A stretch of 64,000 bases of DNA from Nocardioides sp. L-11A (GTDB lineage: Bacteria; Actinomycetota; Actinomycetes; Propionibacteriales; Nocardioidaceae), in contig CP124680.1 in NCBI GenBank assembly GCA_029961745.1, positions 1,736,001 to 1,800,000 on the forward strand. Reading direction: 5' to 3'. The stretch's first letter is position 1. Each line of letters begins with the position of its first letter. The translations under genes were made by a program, and so were the position numbers. Under the pieces are notes generated by a model. The model ran no database searches. It had not been told where the DNA came from and saw nothing but the letters and a program-made list of their open reading frames with translations. Of the stretch, positions 32,313-41,196 are shown piece by piece.

Positions 32313-33176
32313 TCACTCGATGGGGGGCAGCTCCGAGGCCTTGCCGGTGAACCGCGGCACCCGCTTCTCCAGGAACGCCGCGACGCCCTCCTTGCCGTCG
32401 CCGATCGAGGTCCAGAACATCGCCAGCGAGTCGGTGAGGTGCGCCTCCAGCGGGTCCGCGGCCGCGCTGTTGCGGTAGAGCAGCCGCTTGGCCAGGCCGA
32501 GGGCGACCGGGGAGCGGTCGGTCACGAACGACCGGGCCAGCTCGTACGCCGCGGGCAGCAGCTCGTCGGGCTCGTGCAGGCTGCGCACCAGCCGGCCGGC
32601 GTGGGCCTGCTCAGCGGTGAGGATGTCGGCGGAGTAGACCCACTCCAGGGCCTGCTGGATGCCGACGATGCGCGGCAGGAACCACGACGAGCAGGCCTCG
32701 GGCACGATGCCGAGCCGCCCGAACACGAACCCGATCCTGGCCTTCGTCGAGGCCAGGCGCAGGTCCATGGCGAGCGTCATGGTGGCGCCGATGCCGACCG
32801 CCGGCCCGTTGATCGCGGCGATCACCGGCTTCGGCAGCGCGTGGATCGCCAAGGTGATCTTGCCGCCGGTGTCCCGGATGCCGTCGGCGAACGGCGGCTC
32901 GTCGTACGCCGCCCGGAACTCCTCGGGCGTGGGGGAGAGGGACTCGTCGAGACCGAACACGTTGCCCTCGGCGGAGAGGTCCATGCCGGCGCAGAAGGCG
33001 CGGCCGGCGCCGGTCACGACGACGGCGCGGACCGCGTCGTCGCGCGCGTCGGTGAGGAAGACCTGCAGCAGCTCCCGGGCCATGGTCAGGTCGAAGGCGT
33101 TGAGTGCGTCCGGCCGGTGCAGGGTCAGCGTCGCGATGCCGTCGTCGTCGACCTGCCAGGTCAGGGTCTCGTACAC
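32313..33176 (-). CDS. Enoyl-CoA hydratase/isomerase family protein
   Basis: 287 residues from GTG 33176 (GGAGG six bases upstream). Crotonase fold: GAGRAFCAGMDLS (oxyanion hole), KPVIAAINGPAVGIGATMTLAMDLRLAS, and FGRLGIVPEACSSWFLPRIVG with Glu in the catalytic position. C-terminal FLEKRVPRFTGK is typical. Hydrates or isomerises enoyl-CoA in fatty acid or aromatic degradation; substrate unknown. It is 23 bases downstream of the LCP gene on the same strand. Confidence 0.9.
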   Translation of the reverse strand: MYETLTWQVDDDGIATLTLHRPDALNAFDLTMARELLQVFLTDARDDAVRAVVVTGAGRAFCAGMDLSAEGNVFGLDESLSPTPEEFRAAYDEPPFADGIRDTGGKITLAIHALPKPVIAAINGPAVGIGATMTLAMDLRLASTKARIGFVFGRLGIVPEACSSWFLPRIVGIQQALEWVYSADILTAEQAHAGRLVRSLHEPDELLPAAYELARSFVTDRSPVALGLAKRLLYRNSAAADPLEAHLTDSLAMFWTSIGDGKEGVAAFLEKRVPRFTGKASELPPIE

Positions 33177-33199
33177 AGGTGTCCTCCGAATCGTGCTGG

Positions 33200-34426
33200 T
33201 CAGCGGGCGAGACCGGTGGCCGTGCAGAGATCCTCGGTGATGTCGCCGGTCCGGTCCTCGGCGATCTTGCCGAACAGCTGCTCGGCGCGGGGCCCGTCCC
33301 ACGTGGTGTCGGCGCGGGCCAGGGGCACGGTGCAGGACTTCTTCACCTTCGTCATGGCCAGCGCCCACTTCCCGGCGTCGACGGGGCCGGTGCTGTCGCC
33401 GAAGCGGAAGAAGTCGGGGACCGAGCTGTTCAGGCCCCACCAGCGCAACGGGTTGAGCACCGACCAGGGGGAGAGCACCTTGTCGCCCACCGCGGCGATC
33501 ACCTCGCGCTGCTGCTGGACCCGCGCCAGGTCGGAGATCGGGCTGTACTTGCGGGCCCGGGAGTACGCCAGCGCGGTCGCCCCGTCGACCTCCTGGCAGC
33601 CCTTCTTCACGTTGAGGCCGGAGTCCTTGTCCTTGATCCGCTGCTTCGGGCAGATCTCGATCCCGCCGACCGCGTCGACGACGCCGACGAGACCGCCGAA
33701 GCCGATCTCGACGTACTGGTCGACCCGCAGGCCGGTCGCGTTCTCCAGGGTCTGCACCAGCAGCGGCGTCCCGCCCTTGGCATAGGCCGAGTTGACCTTG
33801 CTGACCCCGAACCCCGGGATGTTCAGCGGCGAGTCGCGGGGGATCGACACCAGGGTCGTCGGGCCGTCGCCGGTGTGCAGGAGCAGGATCGTGTCGGTCA
33901 GCTCCGAGGCGGCATCGCCGGTGTGGAGCTTCTTGCGCTCCTCCGGCGACAGGCCGGCCCGCGAGTCGCTGCCGACGAGGAGGTACGTCGTGCCGGGCTG
34001 CTCGGGCGGACGCTCGGCGCTCGGCTCGAAGTCGACCTTGTCGACCCGGTTCCAGGCCACGAACGGCACCGCCACGGTGTACGCCAGCCACAGTGCGAGG
34101 GCGAGCAGCACCAGCCGGACGTAGGTGCGCGGGCGTGACCACCGGCTGCGGCCCGGCGCCCGGCGCGGCGGCACGGGCGGCACGGGCGGCACGGGCGGAC
34201 CGGGCGGACCGGGAGGCGTGGGTGCCGGGCGGCGGCCGGCGGGCTCGGCCGAGCCGGCGTACTGCTCCGCACGCAGCCGGGTCGGCGGGGGCGGCGCGGC
34301 CCCGGGGCGGCGCTGGACCGGGATCCGCCGCGTGGGCTCGGGGTCGGACCCGCCGCGGGACGGGCCGTATATCCAGTCGAACTCCTCGTCCCCGGAGTCG
34401 CCGGTGCCGCCGCCACGCCCTGCCAT
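33200..34426 (-). CDS. LytR-CpsA-Psr family cell-wall glycopolymer ligase
   Basis: 408 residues from ATG 34426, chosen because a TAGCGT -10 lies 7 bases upstream (ATG 34432 would sit inside that spacer). Cytoplasmic Pro-rich tail (~1-110), one transmembrane helix (YVRLVLLALALWLAYTVAV), then an LCP domain with TYLLVGSDSRAG, ELTDTILLLH, LVSIPRDSPLNIPG, KVNSAYAKGG and ALAYSRARK. LCP enzymes transfer lipid-linked polymers to peptidoglycan outside the membrane. Confidence 0.92.
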   Translation of the reverse strand: MAGRGGGTGDSGDEEFDWIYGPSRGGSDPEPTRRIPVQRRPGAAPPPPTRLRAEQYAGSAEPAGRRPAPTPPGPPGPPVPPVPPVPPRRAPGRSRWSRPRTYVRLVLLALALWLAYTVAVPFVAWNRVDKVDFEPSAERPPEQPGTTYLLVGSDSRAGLSPEERKKLHTGDAASELTDTILLLHTGDGPTTLVSIPRDSPLNIPGFGVSKVNSAYAKGGTPLLVQTLENATGLRVDQYVEIGFGGLVGVVDAVGGIEICPKQRIKDKDSGLNVKKGCQEVDGATALAYSRARKYSPISDLARVQQQREVIAAVGDKVLSPWSVLNPLRWWGLNSSVPDFFRFGDSTGPVDAGKWALAMTKVKKSCTVPLARADTTWDGPRAEQLFGKIAEDRTGDITEDLCTATGLAR

Positions 34427-34433
34427 ACGCATG

Positions 34434-34443
34434 ACGCTACCGT
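34434..34443. promoter_or_regulatory. Bidirectional promoter: two -10 boxes sharing one TA step
   Basis: Minus-strand TAGCGT (34439-34434) and plus-strand TACCGT (34438-34443) overlap by TA. The divergent starts 34426 and 34450 are only 23 bases apart, with spacers of 7 and 6 bases. Both transcripts would be leaderless. Confidence 0.55.
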
Positions 34444-34449
34444 CAGCCC

Positions 34450-34956
34450 GTGAGCGAAATCGTCGCGGCACGCACGCCGTCGTACTCCCGCATCGAGCTG
34501 GCCACGCTGACCTCGCGCGCCCAGGCCAACCTGCTGGGCAACATCCACGGCGGTGAGGTGGTCAAACTGGCCGACTCCACCGCCGGGGTCGTGGCGCAGC
34601 GGCACAGCGGCGGTCCGGCGGTGACGGCCGCCCTCGACGAGATGGCGTTCCTGGAGCCGGTCCGGGTGGGCGACATCATCCGGACCTTCGGCCAGGTCAA
34701 CTGGGTCGGCACGTCCTCGATGGAGATCGGCGTCCGCATCGAGACCGAGCCCTGGGACGCGGCGGGCGAGGTGCTGCACGTCGGCTCGGCGCACTTCGTG
34801 TTCGTGGCCGTCGACGCGGCCGGCCGCGGCCGGCCGGTGCCCGCGCTGGAGCCGGAGACCGATGAGGACCGTCGCCGGATGCACGAGGCCGAGGTACGCC
34901 GCGCGCACCGGCTCGCCCGGCGTCAGGAGATCGAGGCGCTGCGCGCCCGGCCCTGA
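34450..34956 (+). CDS. Acyl-CoA thioesterase (hotdog fold)
   Basis: 168 residues, starting at GTG 34450. One hotdog domain with the motif NLLGNIHGGEVVKLADSTAG (helix with catalytic Asp) and AALDEMAFLEPVRVGDIIR, as in YciA/BACH-type cytosolic acyl-CoA thioesterases. Hydrolyses acyl-CoA to free acid and CoA. Its stop abuts the stop of the convergent LysR gene. Confidence 0.88.
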   Translation: MSEIVAARTPSYSRIELATLTSRAQANLLGNIHGGEVVKLADSTAGVVAQRHSGGPAVTAALDEMAFLEPVRVGDIIRTFGQVNWVGTSSMEIGVRIETEPWDAAGEVLHVGSAHFVFVAVDAAGRGRPVPALEPETDEDRRRMHEAEVRRAHRLARRQEIEALRARP

Positions 34957-35838
34957 TCAGTCCGGGCGCAGCGCGACCTCGGTGAGCGCCGCCGCGACGG
35001 CGTCGACCGCCGCCGGGCGCGGGGGAGCGCCGTAGGTCGAGAGCTGGACGCGGCGGTGCGCGGCCAGCGGACGTCGTACGACGTCGCGGTGCTGGTGCGC
35101 GCGCAGCGCCAGGCCGGGCAGCACGCTGACCCCGAGCCCGCTGGCCACGAGCGACTGGACGGCGACGTAGTCGTCGCTCGCGAACGCGATCGCGGGTGTG
35201 AACCCGGCGTCCGCGCACAGGCTGAGCAGCTCGCGGCGGCAGCGCTCGCAGCCGGTGACCCAGCCGGTGGCGGCGTAGTCGGCGAGGTCGACGGTCCCCT
35301 CGGGAGCGCGGTCGGCCGGGGTGACCAGGTAGAGCGGATCGTCGACGACGGGGACGACGGTGATCTGCTCCGGCTCGGGCTGATCGGGGTAGGCGAAGGT
35401 GAGGGCGAGGTCGATCTCGCCCGCGCGCAGCAGCTCGTGCGCCTCGGGTGGCTCGGCCTCCACGAGGTCGAGCTCGATGCCGGGATGACGGGTCGCGAGC
35501 AGGGCGAGCGCGTCCGGGACGAGCGTCGCCGCGCCTGACGGGAAGGCAGCGAGCCGGACCCGGCCCGACTGGAGGCTGGTGGCCGCCGCGAGCTCCGCCT
35601 CGGCGCGGGCCAGCAGGCCGAGGATCTCCTCGCCGCGGCGGGCCAGCCGCTCGCCCTCGGGGGTGAGCCGGACGCCGCGTCCGACCCGCTGGAGCAGCAC
35701 GGCGCCGGTCTCCGCCTCGAGTCGGCGCAGGTGGTGGGAGATGGTCGGCTGTCCGTAGTGGAGCGCGACCGCCGCCGCCGACACGGAGCCGGTGCGGTGG
35801 ACGGCCACGAGGGCCTCGAGCCGGCGCAGGTCGATCAT
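34957..35838 (-). CDS. LysR-family transcriptional regulator
   Basis: 293 residues: N-terminal helix-turn-helix (RLEALVAVHRTGSVSAAAVALHYGQPTISHHLRRLE) and a periplasmic-binding-protein-like effector domain. ATG 35838 follows a TAAGAT -10 by 6 bases. Divergent from a threonine-dehydratase-like gene; a palindrome with the T-N11-A LysR signature lies between them. Confidence 0.92.
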   Translation of the reverse strand: MIDLRRLEALVAVHRTGSVSAAAVALHYGQPTISHHLRRLEAETGAVLLQRVGRGVRLTPEGERLARRGEEILGLLARAEAELAAATSLQSGRVRLAAFPSGAATLVPDALALLATRHPGIELDLVEAEPPEAHELLRAGEIDLALTFAYPDQPEPEQITVVPVVDDPLYLVTPADRAPEGTVDLADYAATGWVTGCERCRRELLSLCADAGFTPAIAFASDDYVAVQSLVASGLGVSVLPGLALRAHQHRDVVRRPLAAHRRVQLSTYGAPPRPAAVDAVAAALTEVALRPD

Positions 35839-35844
35839 CCCGCC

Positions 35845-35864
35845 ATCTTATCGACAACGTCGAT
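35845..35864. promoter_or_regulatory. LysR-type operator overlapping the lysR promoter
   Basis: Perfect 15-bp interrupted palindrome ATCGAC-AAC-GTCGAT (35850-35864), containing T-N11-A, next to the minus-strand TAAGAT -10 (35845-35850). Suitable for autoregulation and activation of the divergent gene at 35923. Confidence 0.55.
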
Positions 35865-35922
35865 TGGTTGGCCTGAAAGGAACTATTGGACCGATGGGTG
35901 TCGGCTCGTCGAGGATGGACCC

Positions 35923-36897
35923 ATGGCGCGTACCGAGCTGACCTTCGAGGGGGTCGTGGCCGCCGCCGAGATCGTGGCCCGCGAGCTGCCCGCGACCCCG
36001 CTGCAGTCCCATCCGCTGCTCGACCGGGCGCTGGACCGCCCGGTCCTGGTCAAGCACGAGAACGTGCTGCCGACCGGCGCCTTCAAGGTGCGGGGCGGGG
36101 TTCACCTCGCCGCCCGGCTGAGCGACGCCGAGCGCGCGCACGGGCTGGTCACCTGCTCGACGGGCAACCACGCGCAGTCCGTCGCGTACGGCGCCCGGCT
36201 GGCCGACGTCCGCGCCACGATCGTGATGCCCGCGAGCGCCCCCGCGGCCAAGCGCGAGGCGGTCCGGGCCCTGGGCGCCGAGGTGGTCCTCGTCGGCGCC
36301 AGCCTGGGCGAGGCCGGCGAGCACGCCCGCGCGCTGGCGGCCGAGACGGGCGCGTCCTTCGTCTGTCCGACCGACGAGCGGATCGTGCTGGGCCACGCGA
36401 CGGCGTACCTCGAGCTGTTCGGCCAGGCGCCCGACCTGTGCACCCTCTACGTCCCCGTCGGCAGCGGCACCGGCGCCGCCGGCGCGTGCCTGGTGCGCGA
36501 CGCGCTCGCCCCGCGGTGCCGGGTCGTCGGCGTCCAGTCGGCGGCGGCGCCGGCCGGCTGGCGCTCCTGGCGCGCCGGCTCGATCGAGACCGCGCCCGCG
36601 ACGACCCGTGCGGCCGGGCTGGCCACCACGACCGGGTACCCGCGCACCCAGGCGGTCCTGCGCGATCGCCTCGACGACTTCGTGCTCGTCGACGACGACG
36701 CGATCGACGCCGCCGCGCGGCTGCTGGCCACCTGTGCGCACACGCTCGCCGAGGGGGCCGGCGCGGCGTCGCTGGCCGGTGCCGTCGCGAGCGGGGGCCC
36801 GGCGGACGACACGGCGCCGGTCGCCGTGGTCTGCACCGGCGCCAACGCCTCGGCCGACGAGATCGCCCGGCTGGCCGGATCGGTCGCCGCAGCCTGA
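35923..36897 (+). CDS. PLP-dependent threonine/serine dehydratase-like enzyme
   Basis: 324 residues, fold type II PLP enzyme. The PLP-lysine motif reads TGAFKVRGG, the Asn-loop CSTGNHAQSVAYGARL and the phosphate-binding VPVGSGTGAAGACLV are present, and a C-terminal CTGAN precedes the end. Family members deaminate L-threonine or serine, or racemise serine. No ACT regulatory domain, so a catabolic type. ATG 35923 is taken as the start; the divergent LysR is the likely regulator. Confidence 0.88.
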   Translation: MARTELTFEGVVAAAEIVARELPATPLQSHPLLDRALDRPVLVKHENVLPTGAFKVRGGVHLAARLSDAERAHGLVTCSTGNHAQSVAYGARLADVRATIVMPASAPAAKREAVRALGAEVVLVGASLGEAGEHARALAAETGASFVCPTDERIVLGHATAYLELFGQAPDLCTLYVPVGSGTGAAGACLVRDALAPRCRVVGVQSAAAPAGWRSWRAGSIETAPATTRAAGLATTTGYPRTQAVLRDRLDDFVLVDDDAIDAAARLLATCAHTLAEGAGAASLAGAVASGGPADDTAPVAVVCTGANASADEIARLAGSVAAA

Positions 36898-36952
36898 GGG
36901 GTCGCGGCGCGTCGCCACCGGAGTGACGCGTGTGACTGGTGATACTGGGCGG

Positions 36953-38455
36953 GTGCAGGACAGGACCCCCGTCGACGACCGCGCCGCCCGGGTGCGGTTC
37001 CGCCGGGCACTGACCCTGATGGCGTTCACGCTGGTCGTGCCCGGCTCCGCGCAGCTGATCGCGGGCAACCGGGCGATCGGCCGCCTCGCCGTACGGCTCT
37101 GGCTGGCGTCGCTCGGCACCCTCCTCGTCGTCGCCGCCTGGAGCTGGTTCGACAACGGCTTCGCGCTGTCCCTCGCGTTCAGCCCGACCGTGATGCTCGT
37201 CATCCGGCTCTACCTCATCGTCGGCGCGGTCTGCTGGGCCGCGCTCTTCGTCGACGCCTGGCGGATCGGCCAGCCGCTCAGCCTGCGGCTCCCGCACCGC
37301 CGCGCGGTCGTCGGCGTCAACGGCATCCTCTGCTTCTCCGTCGCCGGCACGATGCTCTTCGGCGCCCACCTCGCCGCCGCCCAGCGCGAGTGGCTGACCA
37401 TGTTCGCGGACGGTGACCTCGGCAGCGCGCACGGCGGGCGCTACAACATCCTGCTCATCGGCGGTGACTCCGGCAACGACCGCTGGGGCCTGCGCACCGA
37501 CTCGATGACCGTCGCGTCCGTCGACGCCACGACCGGCCGCACCGTGATGATCGGCCTGCCGCGCAACATGCAGAACTTCCCGTTCCGCAAGGGCAGCGTG
37601 ATGGACGAGCAGTTCCCCGAGGGCTTCGACTGCGACGGCTGCTATCTCAACGGCGTCAGCACCTGGGTGGGCGACCACACCGACCTGTTCCAGGACTCCG
37701 AGACGCCGGGCATCGACGCCACGGTGTCGGCCATCGAGGGGATCACCGGCCTCGACATGAACTACTGGGTGATGGTCAACATGCGCGGCTTCGAGCGGCT
37801 GGTCGACGCTTTCGGCGGAGTCACCCTCAACGTCCGTCAGCGGATCCCCGTCGGCGGCCTCGGCAAGGACGTCACCGGCTACATCGAGCCCGGCGAGCGC
37901 AAGCTCGACGGCCACGACGCCCTCTGGTACGCGCGGGCCCGCGAGGGGTCCGACGACTACTCGCGGATGGCGCGCCAGAAGTGTGTGTTCTCGGCCCTCG
38001 TCTCCCAGGTGAGCCCGGCCCAGGCGCTCACCAACTTCCAGGAGATCGCCCAGGCGTCCAGCGCGATGATCCAGACCGACATCCCCGGCGGCGCGCTCAG
38101 CGACTTCGTCCAGCTCGCCCTGCGCGCCCGGACCCAGAAGATCTCCTCGGTCTCCCTCGTGCCCCCGCGGATCGACACCGCGCGGCCCGACATCGATCTG
38201 GTCCAGCAGATGGTCAGCGACGCGATCGACAAGGCCGAGGGCGACCTGAAGGCCGCCAAGAAGGGCAGCGGCAAGGCCGAACACAAGGCCGACGACGAGA
38301 AGTCGGCCGGCGACGCGCCCGCGAGCGAGGGCAAGGGCGCCGACGAGCAGGCGGGCGACCAGGACGACGCAGGTACCGTCACCGGCGGCTCGCTGGGCTC
38401 GCGCAACGAGGGCTACAAGGCCAACGAGACCGACGACGTCGCCGCGGCCTGCTGA
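36953..38455 (+). CDS. LytR-CpsA-Psr family protein with multi-helix N-terminus
   Basis: 500 residues from GTG 36953. Four hydrophobic helices in the first ~145 residues, then an LCP domain: YNILLIGGDSGNDR, RTDSMTVASVDATTGRTVMIGLPRNMQ, and LWYARAREGSDDYSRMARQKCV. The C-terminal ~70 residues are Lys/Glu/Asp-rich and disordered. Four helices rather than one is the less common LCP form. Second LCP ligase in the window, 2.5 kb from the first. GATACT lies 6 bases upstream of the start. Confidence 0.9.
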   Translation: MQDRTPVDDRAARVRFRRALTLMAFTLVVPGSAQLIAGNRAIGRLAVRLWLASLGTLLVVAAWSWFDNGFALSLAFSPTVMLVIRLYLIVGAVCWAALFVDAWRIGQPLSLRLPHRRAVVGVNGILCFSVAGTMLFGAHLAAAQREWLTMFADGDLGSAHGGRYNILLIGGDSGNDRWGLRTDSMTVASVDATTGRTVMIGLPRNMQNFPFRKGSVMDEQFPEGFDCDGCYLNGVSTWVGDHTDLFQDSETPGIDATVSAIEGITGLDMNYWVMVNMRGFERLVDAFGGVTLNVRQRIPVGGLGKDVTGYIEPGERKLDGHDALWYARAREGSDDYSRMARQKCVFSALVSQVSPAQALTNFQEIAQASSAMIQTDIPGGALSDFVQLALRARTQKISSVSLVPPRIDTARPDIDLVQQMVSDAIDKAEGDLKAAKKGSGKAEHKADDEKSAGDAPASEGKGADEQAGDQDDAGTVTGGSLGSRNEGYKANETDDVAAAC

Positions 38456-38465
38456 CCGCTCGCCG

Positions 38466-39242
38466 CTACCAGGCGGGCGCGCCGAGGGCGGCCACCGCGG
38501 CGTCGTACGTCGCCCGGTCGGGTGCCGCGACGATCCCGCCGGCCAGCCCCCGGGGGACCAGCGGACCCCCGTCGTGCCGGCCGATGACACCGCCGGCCTC
38601 GGTGAGGATCAGCGCGCCGGGGAGGTGGTCCCACGGCATGCTGCGGCTGTAGACCAGGGCGCGGGCGTCGCCGGCGATCAGGTGCGGATAGTCCACCCCG
38701 CAGCAGGCCCAGGTCAGCTCCAGGGTCCCGAGGGCGCCGAGCTCACGGCCCACCCACGACCGACGGGCGGTGCGGAAGGGCGTGGTGGCGCTCGGAGCGG
38801 AGACGGTCAGCCGCTCACCGTCGCGCCACGCGCCGGCGCCACGCTCGGCGGCGTACGACGTGGCGTGCTGGGGCTGCCAGATCCAGCCCCGGGTCACCTC
38901 GCCGCCACGCACCTCGGCCACCATCACCGCGTGGTCGGGGGAGCCGTTGACGAAGTTCTTGGTGCCGTCGACCGGGTCGACGGTGAAGGCGTGGTCGGCG
39001 GCGGTGAACCGGTCGAGCAGGGACGGGTCGGCGCTCATCGCCTCCTCGCCGAGCACCAGCGCGTCGGGATAGGCGGCCTGCAGCGCGGCGGTGATCAGGG
39101 CCTCCGACTCGTGGTCGGCCACCGTCACCAGGTCGCCGGGGTTCTTCTCCGTGACCTGCTCGTCGGCCAGGGCCCGGAAGCGGGGGTTGATCACCTCCGC
39201 GGCGACGTCCTGGAGCAGGGTCAGCACGGCGGAGGTGTCCAC
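38466..39242 (-). CDS. Inositol monophosphatase family phosphatase
   Basis: 258 residues from GTG 39242. Metal-dependent sugar phosphatase: GDLVTVADHESE, GEEAMSADPS (metal Glu), DPVDGTKNFVNG (metal and substrate) and PWDHLPGALILTEAGG are intact. Could be inositol-phosphate or histidinol-phosphate phosphatase. A TACGGT -10 is 6 bases upstream on the minus strand (39249-39254), leaderless. Ends 11 bases from the convergent LCP gene. Confidence 0.9.
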   Translation of the reverse strand: MDTSAVLTLLQDVAAEVINPRFRALADEQVTEKNPGDLVTVADHESEALITAALQAAYPDALVLGEEAMSADPSLLDRFTAADHAFTVDPVDGTKNFVNGSPDHAVMVAEVRGGEVTRGWIWQPQHATSYAAERGAGAWRDGERLTVSAPSATTPFRTARRSWVGRELGALGTLELTWACCGVDYPHLIAGDARALVYSRSMPWDHLPGALILTEAGGVIGRHDGGPLVPRGLAGGIVAAPDRATYDAAVAALGAPAW

Positions 39243-39305
39243 GGGGCCACCGTAACGGGACGCGCCGACGAGACAGTGCCAGGGTCGGTGGGGTTGGCTA
39301 GCGGC

Positions 39306-39701
39306 ATGCGCTTCACCGAGCACGAGCTGACCGCCGCCCTCGCGGGCGCGGCCAAGGTGGTCCTGGCGGCCGACCGCCGCCTCCGCAAGCGCGGGGTCGA
39401 CGTCGACACCGCGTGGGACCAGATGGACCGCTACCAGCGCTTCAAGGTCCTCGACGCGCTCGGCGACCAGGTGCTGCCCGTCCTCGTGGCTCTCCCCGAC
39501 GTCGACGTCGCCCCCGGCACCCGCCCCACGTACGACGACCGGGTGGTCGCCGAGGTCGTCGACGGTCTCGTGGCGAAGGGCCGCGGCCGACTGCGGCGCG
39601 CGGTCGAGGTGAAGGCCCGCACGGCCCTGGTCCAGGCCGCGCTCGCCGCCGTCCCGCCCCGGCTGGACCCCGACGCCCTGCTGTCGGGCGACGATCTCTG
39701 A
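39306..39701 (+). CDS. Conserved-looking protein of unknown function
   Basis: 131 residues, all-helical in appearance: MRFTEHELTAALAGAAKVVL, VDVDTAWDQMDRYQRFKVLDAL and a C-terminal LRRAVEVKARTALVQAALA. No signal peptide or membrane segment. Divergent from the phosphatase gene, convergent with an AAA ATPase gene 8 bases away. I do not recognise the family. Confidence 0.7.
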   Translation: MRFTEHELTAALAGAAKVVLAADRRLRKRGVDVDTAWDQMDRYQRFKVLDALGDQVLPVLVALPDVDVAPGTRPTYDDRVVAEVVDGLVAKGRGRLRRAVEVKARTALVQAALAAVPPRLDPDALLSGDDL

Positions 39702-39709
39702 GACGTGGG

Positions 39710-41173
39710 CTAGGAGTCCGCCGCCCCGGCCTCGCCGCCGTAGCCCAGCACCGCTCGGGTCATCTGGTTGCGGGTGTCGAGCAGATCGTCGAGCGCGGCG
39801 TCGAGGTCGTCGGCGTCGACCCGCAGCGCTCCCTCGTCCGCCGGGATGCGTTCGGCGGCCACCACTGCGGCGCGGCGCAGCAACTCCTTGAGGAACGACG
39901 CGGTGACCTGGTCGGTGCGGTCGAGGACGTCGTCGAGCCGGCTCAGGTCGACGTCGAGGGCGCCCCGGTAGAGCTCGACCAGCCGGCGCCGCGACTCCCG
40001 GTCGGGCAGGTCGATGCGCACCGCCTGGTCGACCCGGCCGGGGCGGGAGGCGAGCGCGGGCTCGAGCAGGTCGGCGCGGTTGGTGGTGAGCAGGAAGACG
40101 ACGTCGGCGTCCTCGTCGAGGCCGTCCATCTCGTTGAGCAGGGTGAACAGCAGCGGGCTCTCGCCGCCGTAGTGGCCGCGCTCCTCGGCGATCAGGTCGA
40201 CGTCCTCGACCACGATCATCGACGGCTGCAGGGCGCGGGCGATCGAGCAGGCCTCGCGGATGGCGGGCAGGGTGTCCCCGGTCAGCTCGACGACGGTGGT
40301 GTCGGTCAGCTCGCTGATCAGGTAGCGCACCGAGTGGGTCTTGCCGACGCCCGGCGGGCCGTAGACCAGGAGCCCGCGCTTGAGGTGCTGGCCCGCCGCC
40401 CGGAGCCGGGCACTGTTGCGTGCCACGCCGACCACCTGGCGGCGCAGGTCGGCGAAGGTCGTCGGCGGCAGGACCAGGTCCTCGGGGGTCATCGCCGGGC
40501 GCTCGTGGAAGCGCAGCAGCGAGCCGCGCTCGCCGAACATGCTCGCGCCGAACGACACCACCTGGCCGCGGTAGACGTTGCGGGCCAGTGCCTCGTCCCG
40601 CAGCCGCCGCCCGAGCGCCTCGGCGCGGGCGGGGTCCGCCGCGATGAGCTCGACGGCGACCTGGTGCCGGCCGCTCTCGTCGTCGGGACCGAGCACGAGC
40701 AGCGCGCACGCCGTCGTCCCGCTGCCGAGGAGGACGACGGCGGCCTGGAGGCACTCGCGGGTCGCGCCGCCGGGCCCGCTGGGCAGTGCGGTCCGGGTGA
40801 CATTGCCCGGGCGCGGCCCGTACTGGGCCTGGCGGGGGTCGTCGCCGATCAGCTCGGCGAGTCCGAACGGGCCGTGGTGGCGGTGCCCGGTCATCCCGAC
40901 CACCTGCGCCCCGCCGTCCTCGGCGAGGACGACGTCGAGCGCGCCCTGCACGTTGACCTGCTCGTACGACGCCCACTGCTCCCGCACGACCGGGAGCTCG
41001 TGGAGCGGCGCCCCCAGGTGCTCGGCGATGAGTGCGCGGAACGTCGGCTGGTCCGCAGCCCGGGCCCGCTGGGACATGCTGCGCACCAGGAAGCGCCCGT
41101 AGCGGCCGATGTCGGAGAGCCGGGGCGTGTCGTCGTCCCCGGACGCGGCCTGCGAGGTTGCGGTGAACGCCAT
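39710..41173 (-). CDS. AAA ATPase with N-terminal regulatory region
   Basis: 487 residues. An N-terminal ~250-residue alpha/beta region of unknown type is followed by one AAA module: Walker A GPPGVGKTHS (~273), Walker B MIVVEDVDLI (~318), sensor TTNRADLLEPAL and arginine finger region SRPGRVDQAVRI, resembling CDC48/FtsH-type modules. No transmembrane helix. ATG 41173 is 6 bases after a TATCCT -10. Not adjacent to a protease gene; role unknown. Confidence 0.85.
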   Translation of the reverse strand: MAFTATSQAASGDDDTPRLSDIGRYGRFLVRSMSQRARAADQPTFRALIAEHLGAPLHELPVVREQWASYEQVNVQGALDVVLAEDGGAQVVGMTGHRHHGPFGLAELIGDDPRQAQYGPRPGNVTRTALPSGPGGATRECLQAAVVLLGSGTTACALLVLGPDDESGRHQVAVELIAADPARAEALGRRLRDEALARNVYRGQVVSFGASMFGERGSLLRFHERPAMTPEDLVLPPTTFADLRRQVVGVARNSARLRAAGQHLKRGLLVYGPPGVGKTHSVRYLISELTDTTVVELTGDTLPAIREACSIARALQPSMIVVEDVDLIAEERGHYGGESPLLFTLLNEMDGLDEDADVVFLLTTNRADLLEPALASRPGRVDQAVRIDLPDRESRRRLVELYRGALDVDLSRLDDVLDRTDQVTASFLKELLRRAAVVAAERIPADEGALRVDADDLDAALDDLLDTRNQMTRAVLGYGGEAGAADS

Positions 41174-41179
41174 CGCCCG

Positions 41180-41189
41180 AGGATAGGGT
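41180..41189. promoter_or_regulatory. Bidirectional promoter: two -10 boxes sharing one TA step
   Basis: Minus TATCCT (41185-41180) and plus TAGGGT (41184-41189) share TA at 41184-41185. The divergent starts 41173 and 41197 are 23 bases apart, the same geometry as at 34434. Both transcripts leaderless. Confidence 0.55.
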
Positions 41190-41196
41190 CTGCTCC

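Noticed and set aside
39710..41173. Assigning the second AAA ATPase to the CIS or a proteasome system
   Set aside because: It is 8 kb from the CIS, on the other strand, with a different N-terminal region and no proteasome genes nearby.
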